Shown here: one piece after another, positions 24,538 through 32,346 of the stretch
Numbering within the stretch: the first letter of the stretch is position 1
How the letters are laid out: every line of letters begins with the position of its first letter
Position numbers and translations under genes: made by a program
Assembly (NCBI RefSeq): GCF_004369225.1
Contig: NZ_QFFZ01000038.1
Span: forward strand, 1-34,351
DNA: 34,351 nucleotides
Reading direction: 5' to 3'
DNA from: Pelotomaculum propionicicum
GTDB lineage: Bacteria > Bacillota > Desulfotomaculia > Desulfotomaculales > Pelotomaculaceae
Notes under the pieces: model-generated
Databases searched by the model: none
What the model was told of the DNA's origin: nothing
The model's input: only the letters and a program-made list of their open reading frames with translations

Positions 24538-25554
24538 TTATTTTAAAAAGCTGCCGTATTTTACTACAAGTTCTGCGATCTGAACTGCATTGGTAGCAGC
24601 GCCCTTACGGATTTGGTCCGCTACCACCCATATATTCAAGCCGTTTGGTATGGAATTATCCTCCCTGATCCGCCCAATAAACACCTCATCAAGATTGGAG
24701 GTAAAAAGCGGCATGGGATACTTTTTGTTTGCCGGGTCATCCAGTACTATTATGCCTGGAAATTCTTCAAATAACTTTTTGGCCTCAGCGGCTGTGACTT
24801 TTTTCTCCGTTTCAATGTTTATAGCTTCCGAATGGCTGCGATATACCGGCACCCTTACTGTGGTTGCGGTAATAGCTACGGAGTCGTCATGCAGTATTTT
24901 TTGAGTCTCCCTGACCATCTTCCACTCTTCTTTGGTATAATCCATGTCCATGAAAACATCTATGTGCGGTATCAGGTTAAAGGCAATCTGGTATTGGAAT
25001 ACTTTGGGGCTGGCCTCGCCCCCCGCAAGGACATCACCAGTCTGTGACACCAGTTCGTCTATTCCTTCCCGTCCCGCTCCCGAAACCGCCTGGTAGGTCG
25101 CCACAACCACCCTTTTAATTCTGGCTGCGTCATGAATCGGCTTGAGGGCAACCACCATTTGGATGGTTGAACAGTTGGGGTTCGCGATAATCCCCTTGTG
25201 CCACTTGACATCCTCCGGGTTCACCTCAGGCACTACCAGCGGAACCGCGGGGTCCATCCTGAAATTGCTGCTGTTATCAATGACAACCGCTCCCCGCTCA
25301 ACCGCCGCCGGCCCGAATTCCTTACTGGCCGCGCCGCCGGCGAATAGGGCGATATCCATCCCCTGAAAAGAATCAGGAGTAGTAGCCTCAACAATATAAG
25401 GCTTGCCTCTGAAGAGCATTTCCTTGCCCGCAGAGCGGGTTGTCGCACATAGTCTAAGCTCTCCTACCGGAAAGTTCCGTTCTTCCAGAATCCTGATCAG
25501 TTCCTGTCCAACTGCGCCGGCGGCGCCAACGATGACCACATTGTATTGTTCCAA
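24538..25554 (-). CDS. asd: Aspartate-semialdehyde dehydrogenase
   Basis: NADPH-dependent reduction of aspartyl phosphate to aspartate semialdehyde. 338 residues. The NADP-binding GAAGAVGQELIRIL lies at about 10-23, catalytic Cys128 in NPNCSTIQ, and the HSEAINIETEKKV segment near 245. The start is a TTG behind GAGGTG. It leads the asd-dapG-dapA unit with its own promoter. Confidence 0.95.
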   Translation of the reverse strand: MEQYNVVIVGAAGAVGQELIRILEERNFPVGELRLCATTRSAGKEMLFRGKPYIVEATTPDSFQGMDIALFAGGAASKEFGPAAVERGAVVIDNSSNFRMDPAVPLVVPEVNPEDVKWHKGIIANPNCSTIQMVVALKPIHDAARIKRVVVATYQAVSGAGREGIDELVSQTGDVLAGGEASPKVFQYQIAFNLIPHIDVFMDMDYTKEEWKMVRETQKILHDDSVAITATTVRVPVYRSHSEAINIETEKKVTAAEAKKLFEEFPGIIVLDDPANKKYPMPLFTSNLDEVFIGRIREDNSIPNGLNIWVVADQIRKGAATNAVQIAELVVKYGSFLK

Positions 25555-25662
25555 ATCTCTTTCACCTCGATGTGAAAATTTTTGTTATATATTTTAAAGC
25601 CGGCGGCTGCTGCCAATCAGCTCACTTTTCATACTAAAATTGTTATTTAGAAACTATATACA

Positions 25663-25691
25663 ATTATTAATTGAATTTTAAAAAAAATCAA
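25663..25691 (-). promoter_or_regulatory. Sigma-A-type promoter of asd-dapG-dapA
   Basis: Minus strand TTGATT (25691-25686), 17 bp, AATAAT (25668-25663; five of six). The leader is about 100 nt. I see no lysine riboswitch or T-box in it. Confidence 0.5.
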
Positions 25692-25723
25692 CAGGTATTA
25701 TCCCGGTAATTACTAAACTTTTT

Positions 25724-26317
25724 TTACGAAGGTTGATAAGAAACTAAAACTGGTTGATACTGCTTGCCTTTTAGAGCTTCTATGATTGTATCCGCGATCA
25801 GTTCCCACCTGGCTACTAAGGAATTCGGTTTTTCTACCGGATTATCCTGTCCGAAAGGCACCATGTATATATTTTTAGCATTGAGCAGCAGCCCGATGTT
25901 CTTGGCGTTCATCCCGAGCCCGTCGTTGGATGATATGGCCAGTACCACTGGACGTTGATTGCGTAAGTGGGATTTTACCGACATTAACACAGGGCTATCG
26001 GTGATGCCGTTGGCTATTTTGGCCAAGGTGTTCCCAGTACAGGGCGCCACTACAATAATATCAAATAATTTCTGAGGACCTACACACTCTACCTCAACCA
26101 TTGTACTGAATGCCTTGCGACCAGTTATATCAAGGAGCATCTTTTTCCACTTCCAGCTTGTACCGTACTTTGTATCTATGGTATCGACAGCGGTACTTAT
26201 GATTGGAAACACTTCCGCCCCTTCATCAACCAGGTGCCGCACCTGAGGCATGACCTGTTCCATACAGCAATAAGACGCAGTCAAACAAAATCCGACTTTG
26301 ATCCCTTTCAAACTCAT
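25724..26317 (-). CDS. dpaB: Dipicolinate synthase subunit B (SpoVFB)
   Basis: Flavoprotein-type subunit of the enzyme that oxidises dihydrodipicolinate to dipicolinic acid, the calcium-chelated solute of the spore core. 197 residues with the flavodoxin-like GFCLTASYCCMEQ start and VVAPCTGNTLAKIANGITDSPV, the decarboxylase-like FMN fold. The ATG is 6 bp after GGAGGTG. The next upstream gene is dpaA, ending 28 bp away. Presence of dpaAB shows the organism forms spores or descends from spore formers. Confidence 0.95.
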   Translation of the reverse strand: MSLKGIKVGFCLTASYCCMEQVMPQVRHLVDEGAEVFPIISTAVDTIDTKYGTSWKWKKMLLDITGRKAFSTMVEVECVGPQKLFDIIVVAPCTGNTLAKIANGITDSPVLMSVKSHLRNQRPVVLAISSNDGLGMNAKNIGLLLNAKNIYMVPFGQDNPVEKPNSLVARWELIADTIIEALKGKQYQPVLVSYQPS

Positions 26318-26344
26318 AAAAGCACCTCCGTAAACCAAAGCCAA

Positions 26345-27238
26345 CTAACTGCCGGCTGTTACCTCCAACAAAAGCCTGGAAATAACCTGAGCCAGAATTC
26401 TGCCCGCTGTTTTAGGCGCTACTTTGCCGGGCAGCCCCGGCGCCAGGACAGCTTTTATGCCCAAGCTTTCAGCTTTCTGGAAGTCTACGCCGCCGGGTGC
26501 GGAAGCAAGATCGATGATTACCGTCCCGGGGGACAACTTTTCCAGTACCTCACCGTTTAATACCATGGCTGGGACAGTGTTAAAAATCACATCAGCCTCA
26601 GGCAGGTAAGCGGTTATGTCTTTAAAGGGCAGAGGCCTGAGGTTCAGCTCCGTAATCCTGGCCAAGTACTCAGGCCTCCTGGCCAAAACGCTGGTTTTTG
26701 CCCCCATTACCCCAAGCAGGCGTGCCAAAGTCGCACCGGTGCGGCCGAAGCCCAGAACGAAGGCGCTGCAGCCGTGAATGGTAACCGGCAGCATTTCCAT
26801 GGCCATCTGTACAGCGCCTTCCGCGGTTGGTATGGAATTCAAAATAGCGACTTCATCCCTCTTCATCAGCTCAATGAGCCGCAAGCCGGCTTCTGACGCG
26901 ATCTTGGCCAGCAGACGGCCAGCTACTCCAACAAAAACCGGGATATTGGCCGGAATTTTCGCTGCCAGTTCCCCGGTGAAAGGAAGAGGCTGTTCAGCCA
27001 GGGCACAGTATAGAAATCCATTTTCGTTTACTCCCGGCACCGGGAGGATAACCGTGTGGACGCCGTCAAGGCAATCACCGGGGTCACTGCAGCTAAAAAC
27101 GTTTTTTAACCCGCTTTTAACAGGCAGCCCGGCAACTCTTAACAGTGCGCCACTGCCTGACAGCTCCTCTATCAGGTACAATTCCCTGGTGTCCCCGCCT
27201 AAAACGGCAATTTCCATACCATCCAGACTTATCTGCAC
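26345..27238 (-). CDS. dpaA: Dipicolinate synthase subunit A (SpoVFA)
   Basis: Catalytic NAD(P)-binding subunit of dipicolinate synthase. About 297 residues. The N-terminal domain begins MEIAVLGGDTREL; a Rossmann dehydrogenase domain follows from about 150 with VLGFGRTGATLARLLGVMGA and VIFNTVPAMVL. The start is ambiguous: the GTG used here is 11 bp from AAAGGAG, a TTG at 27247 is too close to it, and the ATG at 27217 matches the usual family N-terminus but lacks a good ribosome-binding site. Pairs with dpaB; a candidate sigma-K promoter lies just upstream. Confidence 0.93.
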   Translation of the reverse strand: MQISLDGMEIAVLGGDTRELYLIEELSGSGALLRVAGLPVKSGLKNVFSCSDPGDCLDGVHTVILPVPGVNENGFLYCALAEQPLPFTGELAAKIPANIPVFVGVAGRLLAKIASEAGLRLIELMKRDEVAILNSIPTAEGAVQMAMEMLPVTIHGCSAFVLGFGRTGATLARLLGVMGAKTSVLARRPEYLARITELNLRPLPFKDITAYLPEADVIFNTVPAMVLNGEVLEKLSPGTVIIDLASAPGGVDFQKAESLGIKAVLAPGLPGKVAPKTAGRILAQVISRLLLEVTAGS

Positions 27239-27282
27239 GTCCCCCAAATCTCCTTTAAGAGACTTTGTCTCACTTTTACCAA

Positions 27283-27311
27283 CAGTATATGAGTTTCAGG
27301 AAACGGAGGTG
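27283..27311 (-). promoter_or_regulatory. Candidate sigma-K promoter of dpaA-dpaB
   Basis: Minus strand CACC (27311-27308), 16 bp, CATATACTG (27291-27283), against the mother-cell sigma-K consensus of an AC-containing -35 and CATAnnnTA. The match is good except for the last base. The spoVF operon of B. subtilis is sigma-K dependent. The spacing places the start of transcription about 40 bp before dpaA. Confidence 0.45.
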
Positions 27312-27332
27312 CCTGTTCATTCTTAAGTTGTT

Positions 27333-28136
27333 TTATTCAAAGAGCAGCTTGTCCAGCCCATATACCACCCTCTCCAGGTTCATTGTTTTCCGGATGGCCA
27401 AGAGGACACCCGGCATAAATGATTCTCTTGTAATGGAATCATGTCTTATGGTCAGTGTTTGTCCTAAACCGCCAAAAATCACTTCCTGGTGGGCTACAAG
27501 TCCCGGCAGCCTGACGCTGTGGATGCGGATCCCACCGTGAAACTTGCCGCCCCGGGCTCCCTCAAGTGTTTCCATTTCCGTCGGCAAACCCTGGCTGTAC
27601 TCGTTTTCCCTTTGTTCGAAAATAGCTTCCGCTGTTTTAATTGCCGTGCCCGACGGGGCGTCCACCTTCTGGTCATGATGAAGCTCAATAATTTCCACGT
27701 CAGGTAAAAAACGGACAGCTTCACAGGCAAACCTCATCATAAGAATCGCACCGATGGCAAAGTTGGGCGCGATTAACCCGCCGACCCTGATTTGTTCTGA
27801 AAGCTTAACTATTTCATTGATCTGGCCAGGGTCCATGCCTGTTGCTCCGACAATCGGCCTGACCTTGTGCTCCAGACAGCAGATGGTGTTGCTGTAAACA
27901 GCCTGGGGGCCGGTAAAGTCCACAACAGCATCCGGCCGCATACGTTTTATAGCTTCTTCGAGATTATTCTCAATAGATATGCCGACTTCATCAATACCGA
28001 TCAGCGGGCCGATATCGACTCCTTCACCCCTTCCGTCAACAGCTCCCACCAGATCCATGTCTTCAGCATGCCACACTGTTTTTAAAACCTCACGGCCCAT
28101 GCGGCCGTAGGCCCCGGTAACCATAACCCTGATCAA
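27333..28136 (-). CDS. dapB: 4-hydroxy-tetrahydrodipicolinate reductase DapB
   Basis: NAD(P)H reduction of the DapA product to tetrahydrodipicolinate. 267 residues. N-terminal cofactor loop GAYGRMGREV (8-17), DFTGP, GATGM, and the catalytic HH at 153-154 in ELHHDQKVDAPSGTA. TTG start behind AGGAGGTG. Its product competes with DpaAB for the same substrate, so its placement directly upstream of dpaA is metabolically meaningful. Confidence 0.95.
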   Translation of the reverse strand: MIRVMVTGAYGRMGREVLKTVWHAEDMDLVGAVDGRGEGVDIGPLIGIDEVGISIENNLEEAIKRMRPDAVVDFTGPQAVYSNTICCLEHKVRPIVGATGMDPGQINEIVKLSEQIRVGGLIAPNFAIGAILMMRFACEAVRFLPDVEIIELHHDQKVDAPSGTAIKTAEAIFEQRENEYSQGLPTEMETLEGARGGKFHGGIRIHSVRLPGLVAHQEVIFGGLGQTLTIRHDSITRESFMPGVLLAIRKTMNLERVVYGLDKLLFE

Positions 28137-28194
28137 TTCGGCACCTCCTGTAAAAAATAGAAATGTTATTATTGACCAATCTTATATAAACTTA

Positions 28195-28223
28195 ATTTTC
28201 TTATATCTAAAAAAATATGTCAA
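28195..28223 (-). promoter_or_regulatory. Candidate promoter of dapB
   Basis: Minus strand TTGACA (28223-28218), 17 bp, GAAAAT (28200-28195; four of six), about 60 bp before the dapB start. The rest of the 28137-28380 spacer is AT-rich with no gene seen. Confidence 0.45.
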
Positions 28224-28380
28224 TACAGACTATATAATTAATTATAATTTAAATAATAGATCAAATTTATAACTAAAGCTTTGAATCTATAAAATGAAAC
28301 TTTATATTACACTTGTTAAACCTTGTTAATACAATAGAATCAAGTTATATTAATCAGAAATATGAACTACTCTCCCTGTT

Positions 28381-28413
28381 ATTGAAAAGCCACTTCATAA
28401 TCAAGTGGCTTTT
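28381..28413 (-). terminator. Rho-independent terminator of the 75-residue gene
   Basis: AAAGCCACTT (28386-28395) and AAGTGGCTTT (28403-28412) are perfect 10-bp arms. The minus strand continues into TTTC. It overlaps the stop codon of the upstream small gene. Confidence 0.75.
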
Positions 28414-28639
28414 ACTGCTTCAGCTCAAGATTTGGTATATCAGTCCATGGAACCGTATTGGTTGTTTTTTGTATCTTTTCCGCAACGACCAGGCCTGCTG
28501 CCGCCCCACCTTCCCCCAAAGCACTCAGGGGCATAAAATCTGCCAGCGGGTATCCAGAGCCGCCTGTTAAAAAGTAATACTTTGTTTCATTGTTCTGGTA
28601 ATTAAAGACTACCAGGTTTTTCTGTGACTTATCTGCCAT
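28412..28639 (-). CDS. Small protein of unknown function
   Basis: 75 residues that I do not recognise. A beta-rich N-terminal half (NLVVFNYQNNETKYYFLTG) is followed by a Gly/Ala-rich middle (GEGGAAAGLVVAEKI) and ends VPWTDIPNLELKQ. No membrane segment, signal peptide or cysteine. A strong GGAGGGG site 8 bp before the ATG and a dedicated terminator support expression. It lies 16 bp after the SDH_sah protease gene, so it is probably co-transcribed. Confidence 0.65.
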   Translation of the reverse strand: MADKSQKNLVVFNYQNNETKYYFLTGGSGYPLADFMPLSALGEGGAAAGLVVAEKIQKTTNTVPWTDIPNLELKQ

Positions 28640-28655
28640 ACCATTAACCCCTCCT

Positions 28656-29642
28656 CTACGATGTTGTTCTCCACCTTTGTTTTAATATGGTTACCTTGAC
28701 CTGCCCGGGCTCAGGATAATCGCGCCTTTCCAAAACACCTGAGAATATGAACGCGTCCGAGCCGTACAGAGACTCCACATACCCGCTGGTCACTTCAAAC
28801 TCACTCCTTACCCCTCTAAGATGGTCCTGGGGGTTAAAAGGTTCATTGAGTGAAAGCTCCTCCGCATAATCCTGATATAAAGACCACATCAGGGGCTCAA
28901 GCCTGCTGTCCGGAAACATAACCGCAAGGTTGATTTCTCCAGCTGCTTCACGTCTGGAAATCATATGGCTGTGGGCATAAAGCTTTTCAGTAAGATTGTC
29001 CACAATATGCTCAATTCGCCCTTCAGGCGGCGGCGGCTGGCACATGGCCAGCAGTTTTTTGGCAAGTGACCTGATCAGCATATAATTGCGCTGGACATTG
29101 CCGAGCGCCAGGGGGTGAATTCTTTCCACAAGCAGTGTAAAGGCCTGGACCTGCTGGTCGATGCTGTAGGCTCCCACTTTTTCTCCCGCCAGTGCCAGGT
29201 AGGAATAAACATCTTCTATATTGACTGGAATTCTGGCGGCAGGGTTGTTGGGGTCCTGCGGGTTAAAGGCGTTAACCACACTGGGATCTATCGGGCCCAA
29301 TTCCGCCATCTTGCCCATGACTATCTCATCAGCCCCAAGACAAAGCAAAGTCCCGGCGCTGTAGCACCTGTAGGGAACCAGCACACAAAAACGCGGCGTG
29401 TACTCACGTATCAGGTGTACCAACCTCCAGGGCGTCAGCACATCACCCCCGCGTGTGTAAATAAACAGGTCTATCTGTTTGGTATCCCCATACATTTCCA
29501 GGTGCCTGTAAAAAACCTGCGTAACGTCCGGGGCGATCCTGGTATTTACATTGTCGCGGTCACCGGTGATATAGCATAGAACCGAAGATCCGCGCATTTC
29601 GCAAATTTTTTTAATTATTTCAACCCTGTGCTGCCGGGCCAT
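28656..29642 (-). CDS. SDH_sah family ClpP-fold serine protease-like protein
   Basis: 328 residues. The crotonase/ClpP-like core spans about 15-200, with IYTRGGDVLTPW (about 61-72, oxyanion region) and the presumed nucleophile Ser95 in YRCYSAGTLL, followed by GADEIVMGKMAELGPIDP, the hallmark of the SDH_sah / S49-like proteinase family. No transmembrane helix or signal peptide, so it is probably cytosolic, although relatives can be membrane-associated. Substrate unknown. It lies in the dapB-ymxH interval, where B. subtilis has no such gene, and precedes a 75-residue orphan. Confidence 0.85.
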   Translation of the reverse strand: MARQHRVEIIKKICEMRGSSVLCYITGDRDNVNTRIAPDVTQVFYRHLEMYGDTKQIDLFIYTRGGDVLTPWRLVHLIREYTPRFCVLVPYRCYSAGTLLCLGADEIVMGKMAELGPIDPSVVNAFNPQDPNNPAARIPVNIEDVYSYLALAGEKVGAYSIDQQVQAFTLLVERIHPLALGNVQRNYMLIRSLAKKLLAMCQPPPPEGRIEHIVDNLTEKLYAHSHMISRREAAGEINLAVMFPDSRLEPLMWSLYQDYAEELSLNEPFNPQDHLRGVRSEFEVTSGYVESLYGSDAFIFSGVLERRDYPEPGQVKVTILKQRWRTTS

Positions 29643-29791
29643 AGTCCGCCTCCCGTTTTTAATCTGTTTTCCTAGTTTAGTATGTCAACCAGAGGCGTTG
29701 TTAATAACAAATCCATAAATTTGGTTTAATAAAAAAGAAAAACCCATGACCTGTCACTGGTCTGAGTGTAAGCAAAACAAGATAAAACTAA

Positions 29792-30065
29792 GTCCATGGT
29801 GTTGAAACAAGCTGCTCCATTGCGAAGCGTCGTCAGTAAACTTAGCGAAGCTGAGGTTGCGAAATTGGATGAGCGGGGACAGCGGTCAGGCGACACACCT
29901 CTATCTGAGGCTTTTCTCTATGGACGAGGTATGTCCCCAACGTATTCCGCGAAAGCCTGAACTGAGCCAGGACGGCGAATTGAAGGCGGTCCAATTTCGC
30001 CCGAAGCGAGCTGTAGTTTACTAGACGCGGAGCAGAGGAGCCAAGCGGGTTTCAACACCATGGAC
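29792..30065. repeat. 274-bp palindromic (MITE-like) element
   Basis: The ends are perfect 17-bp inverted repeats: GTCCATGGTGTTGAAAC at 29792-29808 and its complement at 30049-30065. Similarity continues inward with gaps for about 80 bp (shared AGTAAACT and GCGAAATTGGA blocks). The centre contains the second copy of the GGGGACA hairpin. No reading frame. No target duplication seen. It occupies most of the gene-free interval 29643-30120. Confidence 0.7.
29889..29938 (-). repeat. REP-like GGGGACA hairpin unit, copy B
   Basis: On the minus strand GGGGACATACCTC pairs with GAGGTGTGTCGCC (one wobble and one mismatch). It aligns to 2165-2214 at 38 of 50 positions without gaps. It is nested in the 274-bp palindromic element. 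Confidence 0.6.
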
Positions 30066-30120
30066 GGCTCTGTATACAAACCTGACTTGCTGACCTGTCT
30101 GGGCTTAAGATCTACTTTTT

Positions 30121-30390
30121 TTAGACTAAGCAGCGCTTATAAAGTGGGTTGGTCTGGTCCAGCTCAACAATGATTACCTCAGCACCAACCTTCCTGACCG
30201 CCTCCCAGGGAATGATCAGGTGCTGCCTTTCTACCCATAGATTAATAAAGTTGCTTTTTCTCGGGAGTATGATCGATTGAATTTCACCTGAGTCAATATT
30301 TATAGCCATGTCGGAATCCCCCACCACACCAAGGCGGCTGCCGTTGCAAATATTAACGATTTCTTTTCCAACAAGCTCGCACATACGCAT
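30121..30390 (-). CDS. ymxH: YlmC/YmxH family PRC-barrel protein
   Basis: 89 residues beginning MRMCELVGKEIVNICNGSRL, a small PRC-barrel of the sporulation-associated YlmC/YmxH family. Function unknown; in B. subtilis ymxH lies just before spoVFA, and its relative ylmC is a sporulation-linked gene. Here it keeps that neighbourhood but is separated from the dpa genes by dapB, the protease and a repeat. The ATG follows GGGAGGG at 7 bp; an alternative ATG two codons later (MCELVGKE) is equally close to the family start. Confidence 0.88.
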   Translation of the reverse strand: MRMCELVGKEIVNICNGSRLGVVGDSDMAINIDSGEIQSIILPRKSNFINLWVERQHLIIPWEAVRKVGAEVIIVELDQTNPLYKRCLV

Positions 30391-30418
30391 TTTCTTTCCC
30401 TCCCGCAGTCAATTGAGT

Positions 30419-30754
30419 TCATAGCCGGCGCCAGGCGTTCATAGCCGAAACCGCGAAGGGCTGTGCCAGTGCAATTATAATCGAGATGGCTGCCAGCGGT
30501 TCCATGCTGATGCCGCCAAAATGTACGCGGGCCGGCAGCTGTAATTCCAAAAAGGTAGCCGCTACCATCAGGGTCAGGTAAATCCCGCCAGCCACCCCAA
30601 TCAGATTAGCCAGCGCCTGGGAAATCTGACTCGCCTTTGTCTCACCTATAAAACCCCAGTCCTTCTCCCGCATCAATCGCGTACGGATCCTTTCTCTTAC
30701 CGAAATTACTGCCAGAAATATAACAGTAACAATCAGAACAATCCCGCCTGCCAT
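30419..30754 (-). CDS. Small integral membrane protein of unknown function
   Basis: 111 residues with three predicted membrane helices: about 3-20, 50-70 and 84-104. A basic, hydrophilic segment (RERIRTRLMREKDWGF) follows the first. No family recognised. The ATG is behind GGGGGTG. It precedes ymxH by 28 bp on the same strand and is probably co-transcribed. Confidence 0.7.
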   Translation of the reverse strand: MAGGIVLIVTVIFLAVISVRERIRTRLMREKDWGFIGETKASQISQALANLIGVAGGIYLTLMVAATFLELQLPARVHFGGISMEPLAAISIIIALAQPFAVSAMNAWRRL

Positions 30755-30818
30755 TATTGATCACCCCCTAGGTAATTCTATTTTGGACAGGCTGGAAATA
30801 TGATCCTTTCCAAAACAA

Positions 30819-30840
30819 AAAAACCGCCTTTGCAGCGGCA
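30819..30840 (-). terminator. Possible rho-independent terminator upstream of the membrane-protein gene
   Basis: On the minus strand CCGC...GCGG with a 7-nt loop is followed by seven T residues. The stem is short (four pairs plus a wobble). It would insulate the ymxH operon from the mobile element. Confidence 0.45.
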
Positions 30841-30910
30841 GTAGGCTATAAACTGGCAACAAACGGGGACGGTTCTTCAAGGGATCAATCGGAAGTTTTG
30901 CGCATGAGAG

Positions 30911-30947
30911 AGGCTCAACCATCAGATAATATCTGACTGTTGAGCCT
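30911..30947. repeat. Long hairpin, possible end structure of the IS91-type element
   Basis: AGGCTCAAC (30911-30919) pairs with GTTGAGCCT (30939-30947). After a two-base mismatch TCAGATA pairs with TATCTGA across a one-base centre. No T-run. It lies about 250 bp beyond the transposase stop, where rolling-circle elements often keep a subterminal hairpin; that role is inference. Confidence 0.5.
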
Positions 30948-31193
30948 TAACAATACCCTACACCAAAACCTTACACGCAAAATTTTTGATTGGCCCAGAA
31001 GAACGAAGTCGCGATTGGTTAACCTATGGGATTTGAATCTTTTGTTACTGAATTTAAATATTTGCTTTCTTCTATTTTATTCCTCTTTATTTGCATGCTG
31101 TGTATCTTTTTACATTAAATCGGCTTGCTTTAGACATACTTTCCCCCTCCCCACAAATGGGTTTTTGTAGTAATGTATTTAATTTCAGTAACA

Positions 31194-32346
31194 TCATGGT
31201 GAAGCGCTTGGGTATAACAAGTGAACCACCTGCGTTTTGCCTTTACCGCATACCGGACAAACCGTTATATCCCTGCCTACAAGAGCACAAAGGATCTCAA
31301 TAGTATTAAGGCCTTCATACTTTGGCTTGTAAAGAGGACTGCCGGTCAGTTTTCTGCACAGCCTAAGCTTTGTCTTTTTGTTCCGGTTGGCAAGCAGTCC
31401 ATAGTGCCTGATTTTAACAAAACCTTTGGGCAGTATATGCATCAAAAAACGCCTGATAAATTCAACGCCTTTTAGCGTTAGAGTCCTTGTCCGGCTGCCG
31501 CATTTACGGTCTCTTACGGTAAATGTCACCGTATGCTCATCCATTGAAACCATCCGGTAGTTGGATATGGCAATCCGGTGCGTGTACCTTCCCAGGTATT
31601 GCACAACCGCCAGGGGACCTGAAAAAGTCTCTTTTGTGTAAGTGTACCAGTCCAGGGCATAACACCGGTCCAGTAAACCCAGGAAAAGCTTTGGACTCTG
31701 GTACTCTTGGGCATCCCCATGAAACTTAAGCAGGTTTTGGCGGAAGTACTGCTTTAAGTAGTGCAGATATTTACCGCGGAATTTTTTTGACAGTACCTTT
31801 ACAGGAATAAAGAACTTTTTGCTGCTGCTTTGCCATTGGCCTAGTTTTTGTTAGCCCGCCCGCCAGTACCACCGTATGGATATGCGGATGATAGTGCAAA
31901 TCCTGTCCCCAGGTGTGCAGCAGGGAAAAAAATCCAGCCTGGGCGCCCAGATATTTTTTGTCTTTGGCAAGCTCGGTAAGAGTTTCAGCAACAGCCTTGT
32001 ACATTAAACCATAAAGCAGTTCCTGGTTTTGATAAATTAGTTGGTGAAGCTGCCTGGGCATTGTAAAAACCACATGGAAATATGGGGCGTTTAGAACATC
32101 TTTGCTCCTCTGGTCCACCCAAACAGCTCTGGCCACACCCTGACATAAAGGACAGTGCCGGTTCCTGCATGAATTGTAGCGTACAGCCTTATGGCCGCAT
32201 TCATCACATACAACAGTGTGTCCTCCCAAAGCTGCAGTCCTGCAGCGCATGATGTCGCTAGAGGCCTTGGCTTGCTGCGTAGATGTAGTATGGCTTCGCT
32301 TGTACCTGGCATAAAATTGAAGGAAAGCTGCCTGTACGGTAGTCAT
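31194..32346 (-). pseudogene. IS91-family (HUH, Y2) transposase with a frameshift
   Basis: The N-terminal frame (32346-31771) has the zinc-binding C47-x2-C50...C60-x4-C65-x2-C68 cluster and the HUH motif HPHIH at 153-157. The second frame, open from about 31820 to 31194, continues with KFFIPVKVLSKKFRGKYLH and contains the paired tyrosines YLGRY in QYLGRYTHRIAISNYR, then a C-terminal CPVCGKGK knuckle. The frames meet at a run of five A residues (minus strand, 31816-31820), a one-base shift. Rejoined, it is about 383 residues, full length for the family. These enzymes move DNA by rolling-circle transposition. Loss of function is likely unless frameshifting restores it. Confidence 0.85.

Larger units (their letters stand above)
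30755..31193. other. Gene-free junction between the core cluster and mobile DNA
   Basis: No gene supported. It contains a minus-strand terminator, a GGGGACGGTTCTT motif at 30865-30877, a long hairpin at 30911-30947 and AT-rich sequence up to the transposase stop. I found no continuation of the truncated reverse transcriptase here, so the insertion was not a simple one or the downstream part was lost. Confidence 0.5.

Noticed and set aside
25555-25723. Lysine riboswitch or T-box upstream of asd
   Set aside because: The 170-bp spacer is AT-rich with only a promoter match; none of the conserved lysine-aptamer or T-box blocks is visible.
30940-31303. Plus-strand frames in the junction next to the transposase
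   Set aside because: They begin inside the 30911-30947 hairpin or overlap the transposase antisense, with AT-rich random-looking content.
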